Of a stretch of 64,000 bases of DNA, positions 51,101 to 63,100 are shown one piece after another; positions within the stretch are counted from its first letter, which is position 1; the number at the start of each line of letters is the position of its first letter. This DNA comes from Archivesica marissinica (taxonomy: Eukaryota > Mollusca > Bivalvia > Venerida > Vesicomyidae): positions 41,745,823 through 41,809,822 of the forward strand of contig CM026394.1 of the NCBI GenBank assembly GCA_014843695.1, in the 5' to 3' direction. Below the pieces are notes generated by a model that was given only the letters and a program-made list of their open reading frames with translations, searched no databases and was not told the DNA's origin. A program made the position numbers and the translations under genes.

Positions 51101-54100
51101 GTTCTGCATATTAATTATGGCAGTGTACGGGCGTGCATTATCCTGTTGCATTATATCAGTGACACGAGTGCAGTTAAAGTGGCGTGCAACCGCTAACTGT
51201 GAAGAGCCAGCACGCAACATCCCAACGGTTTCACAGAGTTGATTTTCAGTGGGTCTCCCCATGAATCAGTGATGTTTTTCAATGCGTTTAAAGTGTACTT
51301 CTTTTTGCTAGGCTAAACTCAGTCTGTACAGCAACAGTTCGATTGAATTGCTGTCCGTGAGCTAAACGCATATTTCATGAAACACGTGCTATACGTTTCT
51401 GCACGGACTTGAGTAGTCGCTCATGAAGGGGAATCAATACTTGATGGACTGACCAATGTATTTTTCAAAACATTCAATCTGTTTCTTAGCCAATTATGAA
51501 ATAATTTTTAAAATAAAAATATATACTTTCTTTTTCCTTTGACTGTAGATATTGGTACCTGATTTTGTAAAGCGCTATTTCATTAGTCGCAAATTGGCTT
51601 CACCTTTGTGTCAAAGTAGGTGGCCATTTTGCTATAGGAAACTATATACTTAGATGGTGAGCGGCACTTTGAGAGAGAGTTCATTTTGGTTCTATTACTG
51701 AAAACTGAACAATCAGGATATTGATGTTATAAATTATGACTGATTTAATTTCGGACTTAAAGTAATGCAATGTGTGGAACTAATGATTAACTTGTCTAGA
51801 TAGATGTAAAAATGATCCTGAACATCAAACATAAAGTACACGCCTGGGCAGTCGTTGTGGTGTAAAAGCAACTAAGTGTCTGATGATGTACTGTTATGTG
51901 CTCCATTGTAACAGCCTGGCCACTTTCCAAATGGTTATTTATGTGGCCATATTGCAAAACAAAAATAGGTCCAAGCTTTATTTTTCATTATTCGACCGAA
52001 AGTGGCTAACTATGTGCAGTGGTCGAGTATCTAACTCGGGGACAGCAATATTCCAAATCGGCCACTCCGACTCTTTATCACAACGCACGTTTGCAGGTTT
52101 ATCAAAAGATTTAGACTTTAAATCTAATTCTAACACGACCTAGCTAATAACATACATACTTATAGAGTAAATTCAATCTCCGGTTATTCTGCGATATACC
52201 TACCTTGAACTATGCTGCACGCGCACCGTATTTTGGCTATTCCATTTATACAATGCGTGTAAAGTTTGGGTTCCAGTCAAAATGTACCCACGTCAAAACG
52301 TACCCAAGTCAAAACGTACCCAAAAAAGTCAAAACGTATAAGTGGGTATAAGTCAAAACGTACCCACCCAGAAGTCAAAACGTACCCACTAAGAAGTCAA
52401 AACATACCCACACAGAAGTCAAAACGTACCCTACCATAAGTCAAAACGTACCCATGGGATAATATAGAGATTGCATATCGGGAAATAGATTGGAAATATT
52501 ATGTGTCAAGTTAAAAGTTGTAGATAGGTAAAATCATACATAGAAGGTACATGTATTAGTATGAGGAAAAAAGGTATTCTAGAGATTAAAATAAGCATAT
52601 AAATTGGTAATTTTTTCTCTCAACATACATGAAGGTATTTTTTCCTGTGAGTTACAGATTGCATAAAAGAATTTGATATTTGTTAATTTGTTTGTGTTGG
52701 TAATTGGAAACACGCTTGCTTTAATTTGTGATAATGCTGGAGTGTTTGTAGATATGATGGCCGATTGATCAATGATAATTGGATGTGATTGATTAATCTG
52801 GGTTAATTGGTGTTGGTTGAAGACCTTGGAATGTGAGTTTGTCTGTGATCATAAAATGATTACCTTAAAAAAATGAAAATATAGTGATACGTCTATACTG
52901 TTCGAAGTTTGTAATTTAATAATTTGAACACACATAATAAATAAAACAAATGTTCTGTATATACTTGTTTAGTTCTGTTTAAAATTCCAAATGGCCAACG
53001 ATTTACTTCTTGAGTGGGTACGTTTTGACCAAAGAATGGGTACGTTTTGACTTATCGTTGGGTACGTTTTGACTTAAAATGCGGGTACGTTTTGACCAAA
53101 GAATGGGTACGTTTTGACTTAAAAAATGCGGGTACGTTTTGACTTGGGTACGTTTTGACCAACACCCTAAAGTTTTATGAATGAAAGTCACGTGATGTTT
53201 GTAAAAAATACCGTTGGAATTCACGGAAGTGAGCTATTTTTAGAATCAAATAATCTCTTGTCTGTCTTGTTTTTCTGTTAAGTAACGTTTCAGTTACTAT
53301 TCTGTACAATTTTATTTGACAAAATAAATAAAATTATTGATCAGTTACAACTTTTGTTCATTTATGCACTAGATTGATATTTTTCATAAAAAATAACGTC
53401 ATCACCCCTTGGCGGGGGACATTTCGAAAGCCAAATGCAGCGGCGTTTGAAGAAAATACTCCTTAAAAATTATTAGAAGTAAGTCGTGTTAGAATCGAAA
53501 TAATAAGTATCAACCGTGGTATATCGCAGAATAACCCGAGTTTGTAGGTTCTTATGCGTAGAAATATATCACGAAGGCCTTTCACAGTTGATACTTATTA
53601 TTTCTTAAATAGTTGGACTAGGACATATTTAAACTCCTGTTATCGTACTAACCTTTGTGTCGGGTCTGGAAGGGTAATTGAAATGTACATTTCGTATCTG
53701 GATGCTTCCTTGAAAGTTCTGTAATTTCTGACCTTCGGTGGAATAACTGTCAATCGGTGGTACCTAGTTAAACAAAAACATATTTAACGTGTTTTCCGAA
53801 ATTTTATAACCAAAAGTATTGGCTCCTAAATAACGTATTTACCAGCAAAATAGTCATTTTGCATAATGACGCTCGTATTCTGGGTGCCCGGGGAAAGCGA
53901 GCTCTACATCCGCACGTGACTGCCAATTGACCTTTCTGCCGATTTTGATTGACAGCTGGCGTTAGCATCGCACCATTTGCGCACACCCCCGGCAACGGCT
54001 TATCGCCGCCATCTTGTTAGACAAACAATGCATATTAGACAAACTAGTAACGAGTAGACAAATTTGAAAAGGCATGAATTTGATCGAAAATACGGGTTTA

Positions 54101-57100
54101 AACTTGTTTTAATGATGTTGAAAATGTGTAGCTTTGGTGTGTGGGTTAGTTATAGTACAAACTTAGTCGATATCCTGGTGATCGACGTTAAATTCAACCC
54201 ATTTCAAAATCCTTGGACAAATCTAAAAGTGTGTATATGAACCACAAAATACCAGACAGCTGCTTTAAAAACAATGCATCTATAAAAACACCGACTGACC
54301 CCATATAGTCATTCTTTTCTAGCAAACACAGCAATCAAATTTAAGCGTGTCACACTGTTTATTGGGAGTAATCAACAACTAATCGACTACCGGTACATCA
54401 CAGAGACCGCCGACTTTATAATATCCCGGATAGGGGCCTACTGCTATTATCAAGATCAAAATTGCACATCGGAATTTAGCACTGATTGTGCTAATTGGTC
54501 AATTATAAAATGTGTGCACATAATTATAGCATTGATTACTACACCGAATCATTGTTTTATCGTTCTGTCAGACAAACGAGTTATTTAGTAACGTTTTAAT
54601 CAAATCTGATAACGAGTGATCGTGATCTGAAATTATGTTTTGAAAAATAATTACAAATTAATTAATGCTGTCTGTCATTGACAATGGTGAAAAGATGTAG
54701 TTACGGTCTGTGTGATAGTAGATATCCAGATCGATTGATAGGTGACGTTAAATTCGTGCCATTTCCAAAACCTAAGACAAATCTTGAAACATGTCTAAGG
54801 TGAATTAAACGACCAGCTGAATACATCCAAAATTAATGCAAACAGATATATTTGCACAAAAGTAAGTTGAAATTAATTTATTTATGCATAATAAAATATT
54901 TCGAAAAAATATATTCTGCATTTATAGATTTACTGTTCACAAGAGATATGTGAGTATAATGGTGATTAAAATTATACATGTGGTTCATACATATTGTCGT
55001 GGATGGTGGACTAGGGATCAGATAGTAGTAATAGTACCCATGCATGTGCAGAGCTGTGGGATTCCCATATTAGCTCAGTGAACGTACTGGTGTTCAGTTT
55101 TTGGGCATAATGTTCGAGTCTTCTAGGAGGCATAGGGTCGAGTCTCTCAAGACGGTGGCATATTTCATTTCTTTTGATGTCAAAGTTGACACGATATGGT
55201 TGTTCACTCTTCCGTTGACTGCGAAAGCATTTTCCACGAACACTTAACACGTCCTCACCCGTTAATTATATCTGTACTTTAGAGAAATAACCATCACTGA
55301 AAAACTTAAACCATTGCTGTCTTGCTTTCAACGAGATATTCTTATCTGGGTGAAATAAAACCGAGAAATTCGACGGAATTTACCTAGATTAACTCGATGC
55401 AGGACTGCGTTAGATGCCATTTTGTTAGATAGCTTGTCTCGCGTGGTTACAGCGAGCACCGGTAACTATGGGGGGCGTGCCTAAGTAGCGTTTGCAGAAA
55501 AGTCAATTGATCTTTCTGCAAACGCTACTTAGGCACGCCCCCCATAGTTACCGGTGCTCGCTGTAACCACGCGAGACAAGCTATCTAACAAAATGGCATC
55601 TAACGCAGACCTGCATCGAGTTAATCTAGATAACATTCCGTCTCGTTGAAAGTAAGAAGGCAGGGGTTTTAGGTGAATTCAGGTGATTTCGTATAATCCC
55701 TTGTTCGTCTAATGGTAGTTTCGTATACTAGTGCATTCGTATAATCACAGGTTCGTATTTTATATATATATATATAGTACTGCAATATACAGGCCCATTA
55801 TAAATAATGCTATTATTAGCTATTTAGGTAATTAGACAGTGTCTAATATGCATTGTTTGTTTAACAAGATGGCGGCGATAAACCGTTGCCGGGGATGTGC
55901 GCGAATGGTGCGATGCGATTGGCTAACGCCAGCTGTCAATCAAAATCGGCAGAAAAGTCAATTGCCAAAAGCACCCCGAATGCACGATAATAAAACCCCG
56001 TACCCGGACTCCAGTCTAGGTCTTACACCTATAAATCCATTCCACTTGTTTTTTGCTTACAATTGGCAATTCTGTTTCAAAGGGATGCCATTTTTTCACT
56101 ATTTGCTGAATGGAAAACTTAGTGAACAACATAGCTGCGCTAATGGGAAGATATATCTACTGGAACGGCTAAGAAAGGTGTTGAAAATTATCTATGAAAG
56201 AACATGTTCTTTGTTTATTAGTTCTATACCATCACACTATACAACAGTCTATCTATCTAGTCTTATATAAGACCTATACATAAATGTTTTTGATCTGTTA
56301 TTTGTAAAATGCCTTGATAGTGAAATGTCACATTTTTCAAGTCTTAATATTTGGACTATCTCTCTATCTATCTTCCTGTAATGTCAAACCCCTCGCTGTG
56401 ATGTAGACATGTTGCGCGTCAAATACCGCAAAGAAGTTAAAAAGTATGAGTAGTTAAAAAGCATAAATATAAGAAAGTAATGAAAACTAAGTTGGGTTAA
56501 GAGTCTAAAAGCAGCTGGACAGAACAACTAGGGGCTGACATGATCAATACAGCAAACTGTCGTATTGAATTGCTCTATGGTAGGGAGATGGACAATGCCA
56601 GGTGGGATATTGTTCCGATGATAGATTGTTCTATGGAGAAAAGGAAAACTTGTAGTAGTCTATAGTTGCTGTAAGTAACCAATAGCTTAAGGAATGGCAG
56701 TGGCGTGTGGCACGGAAGAGAGGAACTAGATAATTTTCAATGGGACTAAAATAACATTTATCAAATACTAATTTCTATGTTACCGATAGCCTGGGAACAG
56801 GCGTCGATATATTTTGCCTGGTCAGTCAAATAAATATATGTTAACACCGAGAATATTAATTGGGCCGTATTGAGTTTCTGATCATATCATTTTGCCAGAA
56901 GTTAAAAAGTGAAAAATCGACAGACTGGAACCCAGGCTATGTTACAGAGAGAATTCCCCAATTCCACATTCACTACCAACTCATACACCATCTCTTACCA
57001 GTTCTATGAGTTTGTACACGATATAGGCAGCGCCTCTAGCAACAGCTAAGCTTTGTAAGGGTGGAGCCGCATTACCCAACGAGAACGCACCAATCAACAC

Positions 57101-60100
57101 GCTGAAAAATACCTGAAAGTGGATTTATTAAATGTTCAACTTTATAAGACGTTGTCTTGCGTTCATAGCCTGCAATACTATTATTTGTGGACGTCGTGAT
57201 AACGCGTTCGCTTCAGGTGCGAACGGCATGGAGTTCGCACTCAGCTGTAGGTGTTACGATTGGCAAGGATTTAAATTTCACATTGTCTCTTCTCTCTCCC
57301 TCGTGGCGATGGATTCCACCAGGAATAAGGTATCGAGAAGGATTAATATAAGTTGTAGGAACTTTTTTCGCAATTAAGCTAAAGAATAAGTTTGTATAAA
57401 CTAAACTATTGCTTATGTATACTTGGTTCACGCACAATTTATCTGTAATAAAATATATTTTGTCCAATTGTTCAGCACATTTATGTGTTCGTGTTTATGT
57501 TAATTGAAAATTGTATTAGGAACAAGTATGGAACCACAAGCGAGTACAGACGGATCTGTAGTCCAATGGTAACACACTGAACTGGTATCCAGGGATCGCA
57601 GGTTCGATCCCCCGTCTGACCCTAATTAAATTAACAGTCTTTCAGATGTGACGTTAAACCGAGGTCTCGTGTCGGTGCTTTACACCGTGCACGTAAAAGA
57701 ACCAGAGGAGACTGTATTATTGCACTATCCTCCAAAAATCTAAAAAATGACTAATATCTTCATGAGGCGTCGCTCATATGGGCAACCGTTAGTGACGATA
57801 AATAAACGTAAAACACACACAAATCCAATAAGCTTTTAGCTTTCATTTCAATCCACTTGTATTTATTGTGTACATACTTATTTGTAGTAAATTATGTTAT
57901 ATAATGTCGAATAAATATGTTTAATCCAAAACAAAACAAAGTAACTTATTATAAATTCCAACTTACAATCATCACATTTCCTATGGTGTATGTGTCCGGT
58001 TCGGTTCTAGAAAGTTTAGCACCATACCAGAAGCCCAGGGCGTAGGCAAGGAATATTATCATCCAAACTAAGCCCAGAGATATGCCATTCACTATGCCCT
58101 TCCTTATTCCCAGATCTCTGGCATCGATCAGGTTTTCATTGTACCTACAACAGTTGTAAAATGATACATTTAGCGGATCAGTGGTCCAGTGGTTAGCAGG
58201 CCGGACTTGTAATCCAGGAATTGCAAGTTCGGTCCCAGTTGTGCCATACCAAAATTAATCATATCATAGTCGTTCGGATGAGACATTAAACCGAGGTCTC
58301 GTGTCGGTGCTGTACACCGTGCACGGAAAAGAACGAGAGGATACTCTGGAATGGGTCTACGTCTGTATCATTGCACTACCCTTTAGGATCGGGCAGTATG
58401 TGAGATGGTGCGATGGTCACCAGATCGGACAGGTGTGTTTTCTCCGGGTACTCCAGTTTCCTCCCACACGAATGCCCACATATATATACGCTTTCATCTA
58501 GACGAGCCAACGAGAGTGATTAATATAAGTTGTTAAAACTTGCTTCGCAATCGTTGTAAAAGAAATAAAGTTTAAACGTTACCCTTCAAACTTGGGGAGG
58601 GCCGTAACCAATGTTGTTAAAACGTGTGGCCCAACCCATTTGCTTCAACATTTATTGACAATTCTTGTGAACAACAATGACAAAAAGCGCATATACTATG
58701 CATAATTATACAAGTATGTGTATTTGTTTTTGTTCTGTACATTGTATATAAATATGTATATTGCAAAAAAATATGATTAAACTAAACTACCCTTTAAACT
58801 CTAATCTATTCAGGAGGCGTCGCTCATATGGGCAACCGGTAGCGAGGATAAATAAACGTAAAACACGTGTACGTCATCATGTTAGTTAAGCATATTTTAT
58901 TGCATTTATCATGACATAACATATAAACATAAGTACAAAAACATACCATATAAACATAAGTACAAAAACATAACATTATAAACATAAGTACAACAACATA
59001 ACATTATAAACATAGTACTAAAACATAACATTATAAACATAAGTACAAAAACATAACATATAAACATAAGTATAAAAACATAACATATAAACATAAGTAC
59101 TAAAACATAACATATAAACATATGTACAAAAACATAACATATAAACATAAGTATAAAAACATAACATATAAACATAGTACAACAACATAACATTATAAAC
59201 ATAGTACAAAAACATAACATTATAAACATAAGTACAAAAACATAACATTATAAACATAGTACAAAAACATAACATTATAAACATAGTACAAAAACATAAC
59301 ATTATAAACATAAGTACAAAAACATAACATTATAAACATAAGTACAAAAACATAACATTATAAACATAGTACAAAAACATAACATTATAAACATAAGTAC
59401 AAAAACATAACATTATAAACATAGTACAAAAACATAACATTATAAACATAAGTACAAAAACATAACATTATAAACATAAGTACTAAAACATAACATATAA
59501 ACATAAGTACAAAAATTTATAAAATAAGTACTAAAACATAACATATAAACATAAGTACTAAAACATAACATATAAACATAGTACAAAAACATAACATTAT
59601 AAACATAAGTACAAAAACATAACATATAAACATAAGTACTAAAACATACCATATAAACATAGTACTAAAACATAACATTATAAACATAAGTACAAAAACA
59701 TAACATATAAACATAAGTACTAAAACATAACATATAAACATAGTACTAAAACATACCATATAAACATAGTACTAAAACATAACATATAAACATAGTACTA
59801 AAACATAACATTATAAACATAAGTACAAAAACATAACATATAAACATAAGTACTAAAACATACCATATAAACATAGTACTAAAACATAACATTATAAACA
59901 TAAGTACAAAAACATAACATATAAACATAGTACTAAAACATACCATATAAACATAGTACTAAAACATACCATATAAACATAGTACTAAAACATAACATAT
60001 AAACATAGTACTAAAACATAACATTATAAACATAAGTACTAAAACATACCATATAAACATAAGTACTAAAACATAACATTATAAACATAAGTACAAAAAC

Positions 60101-63100
60101 ATACCATATAAACATAAGTACTAAAACATAACATTATAAACATAAGTACTAAAACATAACATATAAACATAGTACTAAAACATAACATATAAACATAAGT
60201 ACTAAAACATAACATTATAAACATAAGTACAAAAACATAACATTATAAACATAAGTACTAAAACATAACATATAAACATAAGTACAAAAACATAACATTA
60301 TAAACATAAGTACAACAACATAACATTATAAACATAAGTACTAAAACATACATTATAAACATAGTACTAAAACATAACATATAAACATAAGTACAAAAAC
60401 ATAACATTATAAACATAAGTACAAAAACATAACATTATAAACATAAGTACTAAAACATACATTATAAACATAGTACTAAAACATAACATTATAAACATAA
60501 GTACAAAAACATAACATATAAACATAAGTACTAAAACATAAATATAAACATAAGTACTAAAACATAACATTATAAACATAAGTACAAAAACATACATTAT
60601 AAACATAGTACTAAAACATAACATTATAAACATAGTACAAAAACATAACATTATAAACATAAGTACAAAACATAATAAAACATAAGTACTAAAACATAAC
60701 ATATAAACATAAGTACTAAAACATAACATTATAAACATAAGTACTAAAACATAACATATAAACATAAGTACTAAAACATAACATATAAACATAAGTACAA
60801 AAACATAACATATAAACATAAGTACTAAAACATAACATTATAAACATAAGTACAAAAACATAACATATAAACATAAGTACTAAAACATAACATATAAACA
60901 TAAGTACTAAAACATACCATATAAACATAGTACTAAAACATAACATATAAACATAGTACTAAAACATAACATATAAACATAGTACTAAAACATAACATTA
61001 TAAACATAAGTACTAAAACATAACATTATAAACATAAGTACTAAAACATAACATATAAACATAGTACTAAAACATAACATATAAACATAAGTACTAAAAC
61101 ATAACATTATAAACATAAGTACAAAAACATACCATATAAACATAAGTACTAAAACATAACATTATAAACATAGTACTAAAACATACCATATAAACATAAG
61201 TACTAAAACATAACATTATAAACATAAGTACTAAAACATAACATTATAAACATAGTACTAAAACATAACATATAAACATAAGTACAAAAACATAACATTA
61301 TAAACATAAGTACAAAAACATAACATATAAACATAAGTACTAAAACATAACATTATAAACATAGTACTAAAACATACCATATAAACATAGTACTAAAACA
61401 TAACATATAAACATAAGTACAAAAACATAACATTATAAACATAGTACAAAAACATAACATATAAACATAAGTACAAAAACATAACATATAAACATAAGTA
61501 TAAAAACATAACATATAAACATAAGTACAAAAACATACCATATAAACATAAGTACAAAAACATAACATATAAACATAGTACTAAAACATAACATATAAAC
61601 ATAAGTACAAAAACATAACATATAAACATAAGTACAAAAACATACCATATAAACATAGTACTAAAACATAACATATAAACATAAGTACAAAAACATAACA
61701 TATAAACATAAGTACAAAAACATACCATATAAACATAGTACTAAAACATAACATTATAAACATAAGTACTAAAACATAACATTATAAACATAAGTACAAA
61801 AACATAACATATAAACATAAGTACAAAAACATAACATTATAAACATAAGTACAAAAACGTGTAATTAAACTATAGAAGGTTTAATTACATTCGGTCTCAA
61901 GCTGATATCAAATCTGATATGAAACTAGCCATGTAATAACCTGTAAGTATTTAGTTTTACCCTTTCTATCCGTGATAATATCTGTCAACTTTGTCATGCA
62001 ATTTGATCAGAATTGTGTCGTAGTTTATACAAATTTATTTTAGCTCAATTGCGAAACAGGTTATATTAATCACTCTCGAGACCTCATTCCTGATGGAATC
62101 CATCGCCACGAGGGAGAGAAAAGAGGCACCGTGGAATTTAAATGCCTTGCTTACGGGCACAATCGTAACGGCTCCAGCGGGGCACGAACTCCGGACCTTT
62201 CGCACCTAAGCGACCGCGCTACCACTGCGCTATCACGACTTCCACTGTCGTAATGACATAGTTGTGATGAAATTCCATGACATATATCCAGAGTTGTCGG
62301 TACAAATAAGAAAAGGTTAATTAATGAATTGTCATCTGCTACAATTATCTAAGTTGTGAGTAGTATAAAAGGTGAGCTCCGACTAAAATTATCGATTTGC
62401 CATATACATTGCAGTTGTGTCCGCATTGTCTGGGATATACAACAAGCAAAGTCTTACTTCACTAAATTCGTATTAAAATGTGTGTTTTACGTTATTTATC
62501 GTCGCTACCGGTCGCCCATATGAGCGACGCCTCCTGAAGAGATTAGTCATTTTAGAGTTTTGGAGGATAGTGCAATGATACAGACAGAGACCCAGTCCAG
62601 AGTCGCAACTGGTTCTTTTACGTGCACGGTGTAAAGCACCGACACAATACCTCGGTTTACAGTCCAATCTGAAAGATTGTTAATTGTATTAGGGTCAGAC
62701 GGGGGATCGAACCTGCGATCCCTGGGTTACCAGTCCAGCGTGTTAATCACTGGACTACAGATCCGTCTGTGGTATTAAAATAAATATATATACCTAATAT
62801 ATAGGTGTGTATCAATATATGTATGTGTGTAAATGTATATATGTATAACGTGTTTGTATGTGTGTGTGCATATTTGTGTTTTTTGTGTGAATGCATTAAC
62901 ATGCATGCATGGGCGCTTTTGTATATGCATGTATGGGTGTATATACGCATGTTTGTATATATAAATAAAACAGTATGGCAACAACTTGCATTTGCAATAT
63001 GTGTAGGAGCCCCATTGTTAGACGTAGATGCTTTTCATATAGTCTGCATTGTTACCTATCGTTGCTGTAAAAAGGTTTATGAAAATAGGCTTCGCCAAAA

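Larger units (their letters stand above)
53921..55966. mobile_element. THAP-domain DNA transposon relic with about 120-bp inverted arms
   Basis: 53921-54041 (GCCAATTGACCTTTCTGCCG through CAATGCATATTAGACA) is repeated in inverse at 55841-55966. Between them lie two related THAP-like exons on + (54112 and 54684). THAP zinc fingers are typical of P-element-like and Kolobok-like transposons and of host THAP genes. A coding-looking stretch on - at about 55081-55250 ([20 protein letters not shown]) is unassigned. A near-perfect palindrome lies near the right side. Confidence 0.65.

Noticed and set aside
55011..55250. 79-codon minus-strand frame [20 protein letters not shown] as a host gene
   Set aside because: It looks coding but lies inside the THAP transposon relic, lacks recognisable domains and has no splice partners. 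Left as unassigned element coding.
57546..57625. tRNA gene-like sequence with A and B boxes
   Set aside because: It is followed by the conserved SINE-C body and the same arrangement recurs at 58172 and 62478. The cloverleaf stems are not convincing.
58909..61763. Hydrophobic frames [12 protein letters not shown] on the minus strand
   Set aside because: AT-rich 26-28-bp minisatellite; several overlapping frames give the same pattern.
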